Positions 47,192 to 56,321 of a DNA stretch of 64,000 nt are shown here, piece by piece. The stretch spans positions 1 through 64,000 of the forward strand of contig WTBT01000017.1 of NCBI GenBank assembly GCA_013138965.1, written 5' to 3'. Under the pieces are notes generated by a model. It made no database searches. It was not told the origin of the DNA and saw nothing but the letters and a program-made list of their open reading frames with translations. This stretch comes from Candidatus Aegiribacteria sp. Lineage in GTDB: Bacteria; Fermentibacterota; Fermentibacteria; Fermentibacterales; JCC-6. A program made the position numbers and the translations under genes. The number at the start of each line of letters is the position of its first letter. Position 1 is the first letter of the stretch.

Positions 47192-48121
47192 ATTTTCATT
47201 TACGCTTGTTTAAGCCTGGCGCTTCTTTCCGGTCATGTTCCATATCAATCAGGCCGGCATGAATTTACAGTGATAAATGAAGTAAGGGATCTTGAAATAG
47301 TCAGTCTTTATGTCTGGGGCGCAGGACATAAAAGCAAAGGGGATAACAGACTGCATTCCAGTTTACAGCCGGATTCAAGTGTTACTTTATCTTTGCCATC
47401 GGGAAATTGCAACATCCTCGCGTTTGATGAGTTGGGCAACTCATATGGTATCGCTGGAAACTATCAGAAAAACGCTCCCGATACTATTACTGTCGACCTG
47501 GAATACCTTACTTCCGGAAGACCAAACGCTGATTATGGACATTATATGCTGAACCTGACTAATTCACTTCACGGATTTGCACTGGATACGCTTATGCTCT
47601 CTTCAAAACAGCTTATCGAAGACATCATAATAGATGATTTCAGAATATTCCCCGGAGCCAGTACCATTATCTGGCTGGATAAAGGTATCTATTCGATCAA
47701 TGTTGTAGATCAGATCGGCAGAATATACAGTGCAGATTATATCACCGTACCGTCTGACAGCTGCGTTGTTAGTATAATCAGCACTATGATCATCAATCCG
47801 CAACCACCTGTTGGAATAACAGGAAACGGCTCTGGATCACTCTTTATAGAGAACTGTCTTCCGATGTCAGTGATTACGGAAATGCAAATAATCGCACAGA
47901 ATGTTTCGGATGGGATTTTCCTGGATAGTATAGCCCTTCAGCCCGGAGCAAGCATAATTGCGAAGCTGAATCCGGGAAATTATTCGGTAACGGCAACAGA
48001 CGAATTTGGCGCTGAATACAACATTTCCATTGAGCAGCAGGATACGGGAACACTAAGATTGCCGATAGTAAATGAATATCTGCATTATGATTTCAGCTTT
48101 CCCAAAAACGGTCTGGAATAA
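47192..48121 (+). CDS. Secreted protein with three tandem beta-rich repeats; probable ATT start
   Basis: Frame open upstream of the listed GTG at 47270, encoding signal peptide IFIYACLSLALLSGHVPYQSG; AAGGAG RBS at 47180-47185. Confidence 0.55.
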   Translation: MFIYACLSLALLSGHVPYQSGRHEFTVINEVRDLEIVSLYVWGAGHKSKGDNRLHSSLQPDSSVTLSLPSGNCNILAFDELGNSYGIAGNYQKNAPDTITVDLEYLTSGRPNADYGHYMLNLTNSLHGFALDTLMLSSKQLIEDIIIDDFRIFPGASTIIWLDKGIYSINVVDQIGRIYSADYITVPSDSCVVSIISTMIINPQPPVGITGNGSGSLFIENCLPMSVITEMQIIAQNVSDGIFLDSIALQPGASIIAKLNPGNYSVTATDEFGAEYNISIEQQDTGTLRLPIVNEYLHYDFSFPKNGLE

Positions 48122-48124
48122 CAA

Positions 48125-50005
48125 ATGGGTGGTAATACGGCTCTGACCAACTGGCTCAGTATCAATTCGCTCGCCTGGTCGCTTCTTCGTATCGCAATTG
48201 TCTGGCTTGCTTTTTATGGCGCAGGTTCACTGACAATGCGATTCAGTTTAATGAAAAAGCACTTCAGGTTGATGCCTTCGGTTATCCCCGGAATGCTTAT
48301 TTACATGGGAGTAATAGTACTTCTTTCACTACTTCATCTGCTCACCAGAGGATTTTTACCCATCTTCATAATAATGGGTGCTTTAACCGGGCTGGTACTA
48401 CTTTACGTGCGATTGAAAAAGTACTTCTCCATTTTCCGCTTCAAATTGGAGCATTCTGTAATTATCCTGCCTTTCCTCCTGGCAGGATACATTCTGATTA
48501 CAAATATGATGCTGACGGGTCGTCCGGAAATGAATTTCAATGATACCCAGGTGACTTACCTTGTTCAACCAGACAGATGGCTGAATGATGGTCAGATTAG
48601 CTTTCTTGATGAAACAATATTTTCTGCCTTTCCAATGACTTCGGAAATGCTGTTACTGCTGCCTTCTTCACTTGCAGCTGATAGAGTGGATCAACTTATT
48701 CTAGGCCAGCTGTTTGAACTGAGCATGACTATTGGATTGATCCTGCTTGGCATGGCAATACTCGGGTTCGGGTGGAAATGGTATCCGGCTGCATTGATCA
48801 GTATTACCGGATGCTCCACAATTCTTCTATGGTGCCATTTCGCCAAACCCGATGCTACTGCTCTCTTCTTTGTCACAATTGCCCTGACTATTCTATTTAA
48901 ACAGATAATAGATAAGGATTACCATTCCGATTTGTCAGCATTTATAGTAATGGGTCTGGCGTTGACATCAAAAATTACAATTTACATTGTGCTTATTCCG
49001 TTTATCATAATGTATGTGTATAATATTTTATATAATAAACCTGACAGATATTATAGATTTTCAAGCATTATTCTGTTGATTATACTACCTCTTATTTTTA
49101 TGTTGCGGACGTTTATCCATACAGGAACTTTCTTCTACCCGCATGCTTCATTTACATCTCTACTGAAGCCTGAATGGCTGATGCCTGAAATACATCTTAC
49201 TTACTTTACATTCAACGATAGAAGTTCTGATTTCTACCCGACTGTAGGAATTCTTCAGAATATCTGGCATTACTTCGGAACCTGGAACTCTTCTATTTTT
49301 CTTCTGCTTGGAGGATACATTCTCACAATAAAGAGAAAGTATCTGAAAAGAAGAACTTTGATCATCACTGGTGTTGGGATTTACGCGATTATTTCCCTTA
49401 TTATGTTCTATCCTGCTTGGTGGGGGGCAAAATACGGAATAATGCTGATTCCCTTTGCCACACTGTTCGGTCTTTCTATGTTCAGGCACCTGAAATATGG
49501 CCTGGTTTCCGCGACTGTTCTGACAGTAATAATATATTTCATATATGACACTTCTTTATCACCAACTGAACACTACGGATTGGAATTCAGAACCGGACTG
49601 ATCGAATCCTATGTATGCAACGATTGGAAGGCATCAGGTTTGCAGTTTATCGAGAAACAACCTGAACTGAAAGCGACACTATGGATGAATTCCCATCTTC
49701 CGGGTAATTCAACAATCCTTTCATTTTTTGATAGAAAACGCTATTTCTATAATCACAGGTGGATTACTGCATTTGAGCATCCTGTTGCCGCGCAGATATA
49801 TTTAAGCAACAGTATTGAGTATGAAATCATGATTCTTAAAGAGTTGGATATAGATTATATCATCCTTGTAGAAAGTAACCCCGCGCCATTCGATGATGAG
49901 AACTCAGTTGAACTCTTTTCAAGAATCGGCCGGGGAGATGTGCTTGAACCGTTTGCGAATATCGATGGACACACAATATACAGGTTTTACCCTTCAAACC
50001 TGTGA
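48125..50005 (+). CDS. Polytopic GT-C-like membrane glycosyltransferase
   Basis: MNFNDTQVTYLVQPDRWLNDGQISFLDETIFSAFPMTSEMLL loop and >10 TM segments. Confidence 0.6.
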   Translation: MGGNTALTNWLSINSLAWSLLRIAIVWLAFYGAGSLTMRFSLMKKHFRLMPSVIPGMLIYMGVIVLLSLLHLLTRGFLPIFIIMGALTGLVLLYVRLKKYFSIFRFKLEHSVIILPFLLAGYILITNMMLTGRPEMNFNDTQVTYLVQPDRWLNDGQISFLDETIFSAFPMTSEMLLLLPSSLAADRVDQLILGQLFELSMTIGLILLGMAILGFGWKWYPAALISITGCSTILLWCHFAKPDATALFFVTIALTILFKQIIDKDYHSDLSAFIVMGLALTSKITIYIVLIPFIIMYVYNILYNKPDRYYRFSSIILLIILPLIFMLRTFIHTGTFFYPHASFTSLLKPEWLMPEIHLTYFTFNDRSSDFYPTVGILQNIWHYFGTWNSSIFLLLGGYILTIKRKYLKRRTLIITGVGIYAIISLIMFYPAWWGAKYGIMLIPFATLFGLSMFRHLKYGLVSATVLTVIIYFIYDTSLSPTEHYGLEFRTGLIESYVCNDWKASGLQFIEKQPELKATLWMNSHLPGNSTILSFFDRKRYFYNHRWITAFEHPVAAQIYLSNSIEYEIMILKELDIDYIILVESNPAPFDDENSVELFSRIGRGDVLEPFANIDGHTIYRFYPSNL

Positions 50006-50025
50006 CTATTTTAGCAATTACACTG

Positions 50026-50053
50026 AAGCGGCGGGTTTTAAAACCCGCCGCTT
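50026..50053. terminator. 28-bp perfect palindrome between convergent genes, candidate bidirectional terminator
   Basis: AAGCGGCGGGTTTT|AAAACCCGCCGCTT. Confidence 0.6.
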
Positions 50054-50076
50054 TCGCAATCTGATAAATCAGACTT

Positions 50077-50451
50077 TTACTGCCAGGATGTTATACCAGT
50101 TACAATACTACCATGAGAAAGAGGAGCACCAGCAGTAGCGCATGGAATGTTGTAACCTGTGGCAGTGACATTACCTGCTACATATGCAATTCCAGGATTG
50201 GCGGTAGGACAGTGGAGCAGGTTAGCGTTGTCCATCACTCCAGAATTAGTAAGATCGTTAACAGATGTGAAGTAGCTATGACCGCCGTGGTATATGGATT
50301 CACCGGTACCCAGACACCTGAGATTGCTCCTGCAGGATACCTGCTCCGCCTGATCCTTGACGCTGGAGAACTTCGGTATCGCTATGGCAGCAAGGATACC
50401 GATGATGACCACAACGATCATCAGCTCGATGAGGGTGAAACCTTTTTTCAT
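50077..50451 (-). CDS. Type IV pilin / pseudopilin paralogue 2
   Basis: MKKGFTLIELMIVVVIIGILAAIAIPKFSSVKDQAEQVSCRSN; ATG at 50451 preceded by AAAGGA; ORF-track start 50481 is too long. Confidence 0.94.
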   Translation of the reverse strand: MKKGFTLIELMIVVVIIGILAAIAIPKFSSVKDQAEQVSCRSNLRCLGTGESIYHGGHSYFTSVNDLTNSGVMDNANLLHCPTANPGIAYVAGNVTATGYNIPCATAGAPLSHGSIVTGITSWQ

Positions 50452-50519
50452 TTTGATTCCTTTCGACTTTGGGGTTAACATTAATACCTTTCAGAATCTT
50501 CATTCTTACTATACACTGA

Positions 50520-50535
50520 AGCAATATGTTTGCCA
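50520..50535 (-). promoter_or_regulatory. Sigma-54 (-24/-12) promoter of pilin 2
   Basis: Minus strand TGGCAAACATATTGCT versus TGGCACGNNNNTTGCW; about 69 nt upstream of the ATG. Confidence 0.7.
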
Positions 50536-50665
50536 AGCCATAATATCCGGTGTTTATTCCGTCATGAGCACATATTATTACTTCCCGAATATCTAAGATG
50601 GTGTGATAAACGAAAGACACCTATTGCAAATTGCAAGACCGGGGTTCTATTACGCATTCAGCAAT

Positions 50666-52003
50666 TCAGAAATCAGTGAAGAATGGGCGGTTCGGATTAT
50701 CCTTAATCGTGGCATCTATCAGGCGGTCGGCCAATTCCTCGCGGGACATGCTGAAATCACCGACATCCAATACACCTTTAGACAGATCAACGTCCGGATT
50801 GAACCATGTTGCCATACGCTCGAACCATCCGGAGAAATTCCCGGTTGACAGAAGAACGATATCCGGCCTTCTGTCCTCCACATATTTCAGTACCCATCCG
50901 CCGTAAAGAAGGTCATTGCTTCTGAGAAAGAAAACCGATTCGTACGGTGCGGGAGCGAAGTACTCCTTTATTTCATTTTGCTGATCGGGCAGGGGGTTCC
51001 ATTGCAGAACTCCCGCCGTGAGAACGGCTCCTGCGGCCAATATGCCAGCGAAGCGCCTCCAGCTGTATATGACGTTCATACCTGCGGCGGCAAGCGCCAG
51101 GATTACAAAAAGGGAAAGAATCGCGGTCTGGGTTGTTCCCGCTGCCATGGGATTGATATAGGCAACAAATAGCAGATCGAGAACAACCAGTATTTCCAGT
51201 CTAATCAGTAGTTTCCTATCGGTTCCGAAAAGCCGTATTGCTCCGATGATCGCAGGTAACAGAAGGACAGGCCATAGAATTCTCCAGAGGGCTCCGAGAT
51301 GCCGGAGCAGAACATCTGCTGAAATACCCCACATACTTCCGCCGTACACTTCCCTGTACCCTCCCGCCGTTACCTGCCTGATGAATTTACCCACTGCTCC
51401 GGTGCTGCCCCAGTCTACTATTGCACCCGAAGCTGAATACAGAGGAAGCGCAAGGTATAGACTCAATCCAAGCAGGAGGCCGCAGAAGAACTGCAGTACT
51501 GAGGAGCGTTTGAACTCAAACAGGACAACAAGGAAGATCCCCTGCGGGTGAATTGCCAGGGCGAGCCCCAGAAGGAACCCCGCTTCAAGGTTGAAGGGCG
51601 GTTTTCTGAAGTACGCAACCGCGTATATCAGAAAAAGGAAACCGTAAGCATCCCAGATAAGAAGTCTTCCGGCAATCGAAGGCAGCAGGAGAATCCCGGT
51701 GAGAAAAAATAGTGAGGAAACTGTGTGCTTCTTTGTTATCAGGACCAGCGCTGATGCCGCGACAAACGCGAATAGTACTCTTAAACCCTCTTCCCCGAAG
51801 AGTATCCATGACAATCTTGATGAAAGGCTTACAAGGGGAAGACCGGGCGGATGGTTGATGCCTCCAAGCCGCGCAACTGTAAGAAACTCACCCCCGTCTT
51901 CAACAGGGATGCCCCTCTGGCCGGTTAGAAAAGCAATGAAGAACAGTATCAGAAAACAAAATGCTGTTACCGGTAAACGCATACTGCCACTATTGCGCGT
52001 CAT
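50666..52003 (-). CDS. DUF2723-like polytopic membrane protein (GT-C/O-mannosyltransferase-like)
   Basis: GIPVEDGGEFLTVARLGGINHPPGLPLVSLSSRL (DUF2723-type D[SG]GE..[HPPG] motif) plus TM helices. Confidence 0.7.
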   Translation of the reverse strand: MTRNSGSMRLPVTAFCFLILFFIAFLTGQRGIPVEDGGEFLTVARLGGINHPPGLPLVSLSSRLSWILFGEEGLRVLFAFVAASALVLITKKHTVSSLFFLTGILLLPSIAGRLLIWDAYGFLFLIYAVAYFRKPPFNLEAGFLLGLALAIHPQGIFLVVLFEFKRSSVLQFFCGLLLGLSLYLALPLYSASGAIVDWGSTGAVGKFIRQVTAGGYREVYGGSMWGISADVLLRHLGALWRILWPVLLLPAIIGAIRLFGTDRKLLIRLEILVVLDLLFVAYINPMAAGTTQTAILSLFVILALAAAGMNVIYSWRRFAGILAAGAVLTAGVLQWNPLPDQQNEIKEYFAPAPYESVFFLRSNDLLYGGWVLKYVEDRRPDIVLLSTGNFSGWFERMATWFNPDVDLSKGVLDVGDFSMSREELADRLIDATIKDNPNRPFFTDF

Positions 52004-53430
52004 GAATCATCCTTTTCCCCTGCGTATTTTTCCAGCTTTCTGTAAAGGGTGCTTTCATTGATGCCCAGGATTTTAGCGGCAAGGCGTTTCTGCCCCCTCG
52101 CCTGGTGCTCCAGCACGTACAGGGTATATGCTTTCTCTATCTCATCCAGGGTAGGATTCTTCTTGCGGGGACGTTCATCCATAATCCCTGATTCCGAATG
52201 CAGCTGTTCCGCTTCACCGGGATGCCTGATGAAGTCCGGGATGTCGTTCACGCCTATTTCCTCACCCTGTGTCATTACACAAAGACGTTCAACCACGTTC
52301 TCAAGTTCACGTACATTTCCGGGCCAGTCATAATCGGACAGTATCTTTCTTGCTTCAGCGGTAATCGTTTTAAGCTGTTCACCTGTTTCAGCTGAATAAT
52401 CTTCAAGGAATTTATCCAGAAGAAAGGGAATGTCAGATCTTCTTTCCCTGAGGGGGGGAACATGGAGAGGAATAACGTTCAGCCTGTAATAAAGATCCGC
52501 TCTGAAAGCATCGGTCTTCACCATTTCACCAAGATCGACATTGGTTGCCGCTATTATCCTGGCCTCGAAGGGGACATGTCTGGTTCCGCCAACAGGGAGC
52601 ACCTGACGTTCCTGAAGCGCCCTTAGCAGTTTAACCTGAAGTTCCCTGTCAAGCTCACCTATTTCATCCAGAAAGAACGTCCCTCCCCTTGCGGCTACAA
52701 GGAGCCCCTCCTTGTCCTTGTAAGCGCCTGTGAAGGATCCCTTCATATGACCGAAAAGCTCACTTTCAAGAAGACTGCGGGAAAAACTTCCGCAGCTTAC
52801 GCCCATGAAGGGTTTGTCAGATCTGGAACTTATGCTGTGAATGGCCCTTGCGATGAGTTCCTTGCCTGTACCGCTTTCGCCTGTGATTATTACTGTGCTG
52901 TTCTTGTCCGCAACCATCCTTACTTTTGCAAGCAGTTCAACAATGGGCCTGGATTTTCCAATTATCTCCTCAACAGAGTATTTAGACCGGATTTTTTTTC
53001 TGAGTTCCCGGTTCTCCCTCTTAAGATCCCTTGTGCTGAGGGCTTTCTCTATTGAAATCAGAAGCTGGTCGACTTCAAAGGGTTTTACAAGATAATCCGT
53101 GGCTCCGTTCCGCATTGCCTTGACTGCCGAATCCACGCTTGAGAAGGCTGTCATTATTATGCCGATGAGACCGGGGGATCTTTCCCGGAGCTGCGAAAGA
53201 ACATCGAAACCGCTTATTCCGGGCATCTTCACATCAACTACAAGTATATCCGGCATTGATTTTATACCGGCTTCAACAGCCTGTTCTCCTGTGGAATAGC
53301 ATGACACATCGTATCCATGCTCTTCCAGAAGTATTGAAAGCCATTCAAGCATGGGCTTCTCATCATCAACAATCATTACGGAAAGAGGTCCGGTCATGCT
53401 AATCTCCTTCAGCTTCAACCGCGACTGCAT
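52000..53430 (-). CDS. pilR: Sigma-54-dependent response regulator (PilR/NtrC family)
   Basis: Receiver domain DVKMPGISGFDVL; ITGESGTGKELIARAIH; GSFTGAYKDKEGLL (GAFTGA); Fis-type HTH. Product-level symbol by pil-gene context. Confidence 0.88.
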   Translation of the reverse strand: MQSRLKLKEISMTGPLSVMIVDDEKPMLEWLSILLEEHGYDVSCYSTGEQAVEAGIKSMPDILVVDVKMPGISGFDVLSQLRERSPGLIGIIMTAFSSVDSAVKAMRNGATDYLVKPFEVDQLLISIEKALSTRDLKRENRELRKKIRSKYSVEEIIGKSRPIVELLAKVRMVADKNSTVIITGESGTGKELIARAIHSISSRSDKPFMGVSCGSFSRSLLESELFGHMKGSFTGAYKDKEGLLVAARGGTFFLDEIGELDRELQVKLLRALQERQVLPVGGTRHVPFEARIIAATNVDLGEMVKTDAFRADLYYRLNVIPLHVPPLRERRSDIPFLLDKFLEDYSAETGEQLKTITAEARKILSDYDWPGNVRELENVVERLCVMTQGEEIGVNDIPDFIRHPGEAEQLHSESGIMDERPRKKNPTLDEIEKAYTLYVLEHQARGQKRLAAKILGINESTLYRKLEKYAGEKDDS

Positions 53431-55054
53431 CAGGCGGCGCTATCGGTATACTTACTCTGACAATTGTGCCTTCTCCAGGTTCCGATTCGATATCCATTCG
53501 CCCTCTGTGATCACGCGCCACTTTCCTGGCTACGAACAGCCCGAGACCTGTTCCCTCCTTCTTGGTGGTGAAGAACGGATCAAATATATGCGCCATGACT
53601 TCATCAGGTATTCCGGGACCGTTATCATGTACGCTGAGTTCAACCATACCCTCCATGGAAGATTTTGCAAGGGAAACGGTGATTTCCCCGTCAGATGAGT
53701 TTTCAAGGACCTCAACGCTGTTACGCATGATATTCGTAAGCAACTGCACGAGCCTTGCCTGGTTGCCGAATACTATGAAATCGCCCTCAATGAGAGATTC
53801 TATATTAATAAGCCCACCGAAACCCTGCCTGGCTACATCAATTGCTTCATTTACAACAGCTTCAAGCGATACCGAGTTTGTATAGGAGACGGTATTCTCG
53901 CGGGATAACTCAAGATAACCCTCTATTATCTCCGATATCCTCTTCGCCTGATGGCCTATAAGTTCGGTCATTCTGTCCGTCTTCCTCCAGTCCAGCGTGC
54001 CCATCTGAAGAATATGAGCGGCGCCGCTCATGGATGCCAGAGGATTTCTGATTTCATGCGCCATGGTACTTGAGAGTCGGCCGATCGCAGCAAGCTTTTC
54101 CTGCTCCTGAAGCTGCTTTTTAAGCTCGAATGTCTCGGTGATATCCGTCATGGTCACAAGGGCTCCCGCCGAATTGCCTTCATGATCAAGAAATGTACCC
54201 ATTCTGCATTCCAGAATCGCTTCATCCATACTTAACTCTATAACCGGAGGCATGCCGCCTGATAATTGAAATTCCTTCAGCATTGTATATATGTTCGTGT
54301 TGTATACCCGTTCACGCCATTTATCACCCAGTGAAAGAATTTCACGGCCGGCCTGGTTGATACTTACCGGGTTTCCAGAATTGTCTATGACCAGTATACC
54401 GTCTGAAAGGCTTTCAAGTATTTCGCGGGACATGGTTCTGGCTTCTCTCAGCTGTCTGAGAATTCCATCAGCCCTTCCCTTCTCAAACAGCAGATGCTGT
54501 GAAAGGTATCCTGAAACAAGCCCGGTGATTGTGAGAAATCCAGCGTATATCATCACGAAAAGGAGAGCGTACTGGAATGAAATATCCGATGGGACAGTAT
54601 TCATCAATTGTTCAAAAGCGCTCCCCGTGGGTGTAACATCGACCATACCGGAAATAGTGATGAAAGCCAGGGAAGCGATCATCAGCGAATCCAGCACGGC
54701 TATCGTTACACCACCGCGTATGCCGAGGTATACACCTGCTGTAAATGTATGAATAAAGAAGAACGCGGTGAATGGGCCGTCGAAGCCGCCTGCCATTCGA
54801 ATAAGCAGTGAGGCCAGGATCGAATCCAGAATGAATATGCCCCACAGCTGCCATTCCTTCGCCCTCTGATTTCTTCTTAAGAGGAAATCAAGAAATACCG
54901 TAAGAACAACCACGGAGCCTACGATGGAATAGACTCTTCCGACACTTGACCAGCCAAGGAACAGGATACCGAAGAGGACGAAAAGACCGAATACGATGAG
55001 GCGCCCCACCTGGAACCAGGTGCGGCGCGTCATCGTAAGTATATTCTTATGCAT
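53399..55054 (-). CDS. pilS: Membrane sensor histidine kinase (PilS-like)
   Basis: N-terminal TMs, PAS, MAHEIRNPLASMSGAAHIL H-box, DNGPGIPDEV, GTGLGLFVARKVARDH. Confidence 0.85.
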   Translation of the reverse strand: MHKNILTMTRRTWFQVGRLIVFGLFVLFGILFLGWSSVGRVYSIVGSVVVLTVFLDFLLRRNQRAKEWQLWGIFILDSILASLLIRMAGGFDGPFTAFFFIHTFTAGVYLGIRGGVTIAVLDSLMIASLAFITISGMVDVTPTGSAFEQLMNTVPSDISFQYALLFVMIYAGFLTITGLVSGYLSQHLLFEKGRADGILRQLREARTMSREILESLSDGILVIDNSGNPVSINQAGREILSLGDKWRERVYNTNIYTMLKEFQLSGGMPPVIELSMDEAILECRMGTFLDHEGNSAGALVTMTDITETFELKKQLQEQEKLAAIGRLSSTMAHEIRNPLASMSGAAHILQMGTLDWRKTDRMTELIGHQAKRISEIIEGYLELSRENTVSYTNSVSLEAVVNEAIDVARQGFGGLINIESLIEGDFIVFGNQARLVQLLTNIMRNSVEVLENSSDGEITVSLAKSSMEGMVELSVHDNGPGIPDEVMAHIFDPFFTTKKEGTGLGLFVARKVARDHRGRMDIESEPGEGTIVRVSIPIAPPDAVAVEAEGD

Positions 55055-55097
55055 ACTTCGGTATCTCTTAGGAACAGCAGGGATTTACCGCCGCTGA

Positions 55098-56306
55098 TCA
55101 GGCTCCCACAGTACCGATAAGGTCGAAGATCGGAAGGTACATGGCAATAACTATACCTCCGACTATCGCCCCCAGAACAACGATCATGATCGGTTCGAGT
55201 GTTGCCGTAAGGCCAGCGACAGCCGTATCCACCTCTTCCTCGTAGAAATCGGCGATTTTCATGAGCATGGTATCGATTCCGCCGGTCTCTTCTCCCACTG
55301 CGATCATCTGGGTCACCATGCCCGGGAAAACACCGGAAGCCTGCAGTGGATTGGAGATGTTCTCACCTCCTGAAATGCTGGTTCGTGCTTCCATGATCGC
55401 ATCAGCTATGATCCTGTTTCCTGATGTCTTGGAGGTTATGCTCAGGCCATCAAGTATGGATACACCGCTTGATATAAGGGTACCCAGAGTCCTTGAGAAA
55501 CGGGCTATTGACATCTTTCTTAACATCATGCCGAAGATGGGCATTTTGAGTTTTATGTTATCAATGACCTTCTCGCCGTTCTTGGTTCTGTAGTACATCT
55601 TGTAGCCGGAGATCAGCGCGGCAAAGCCTATCAGGATGAGAAGTATGTTAGCCTGAACGAACTCTGAAAGGTTTACGACGATCTGAGTAGGCACCGGCAG
55701 CGAACCGCCCATGTCTGCAAACATCTGCTCGAAAATAGGTATGACAAAAAGCAGGAGAGCCATTACGACCACGATAACTACTACCAGAACAACCATAGGA
55801 TACATCATTGCTGATTTTATCTTGCTCTTCAGAGCGGTTGATTTTTCAAGGTGAGTGGAAAGCCTGTTGAGGATGGTATCCAGAATACCGCCCTGTTCAC
55901 CTGCCGCAACCATGTTCACGTACAGATCTGAGAAAACCTTGTTGTGCTTGCCCATGGAATCGGCCAGGGTTCCTCCCTTTTCTACATCCGCTGTGACATC
56001 TTCGATAATCTCCTGGAAAACCTTGTTTTCCTGCTGTTGGGCGAGTATCTGAAGACACTTGACAAGGGGAAGTCCCGCGTCGATCATCACAGCGAACTGC
56101 CGGGTGAATGTCGAAAGTTCCTTGTCCTTGACACCTGACCCTATTACACCAAAGGTGGATATATCAAACCCTTTGCCCTTGATCCTGGTTATACTCACCC
56201 CCCTCTGGGTGAGGAGCGCTTCCGCTTCCGCCTTTTTAGCGGCAGAAATCTTTCCCGACATCTTTCTGCCGGCCCTGTTTGTTCCTTCCCATCTGAACTC
56301 AGGCAT
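55098..56306 (-). CDS. pilC: Type IV pilus inner-membrane platform protein PilC (GspF family)
   Basis: FTRQFAVMIDAGLPLVKCLQIL, TRTLGTLISSGVSILDGL-like, MYLPIFDLIGTVGA C-terminus. Confidence 0.94.
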   Translation of the reverse strand: MPEFRWEGTNRAGRKMSGKISAAKKAEAEALLTQRGVSITRIKGKGFDISTFGVIGSGVKDKELSTFTRQFAVMIDAGLPLVKCLQILAQQQENKVFQEIIEDVTADVEKGGTLADSMGKHNKVFSDLYVNMVAAGEQGGILDTILNRLSTHLEKSTALKSKIKSAMMYPMVVLVVVIVVVMALLLFVIPIFEQMFADMGGSLPVPTQIVVNLSEFVQANILLILIGFAALISGYKMYYRTKNGEKVIDNIKLKMPIFGMMLRKMSIARFSRTLGTLISSGVSILDGLSITSKTSGNRIIADAIMEARTSISGGENISNPLQASGVFPGMVTQMIAVGEETGGIDTMLMKIADFYEEEVDTAVAGLTATLEPIMIVVLGAIVGGIVIAMYLPIFDLIGTVGA

Positions 56307-56321
56307 TTCCGCCTCCTATTG

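Noticed and set aside
37023-50481. Recombination-driven pilin antigenic variation between the two pilin genes
   Set aside because: The two genes differ at many synonymous sites even in the conserved N-terminus, and no silent pilin cassettes were seen, so recent gene conversion is not supported.
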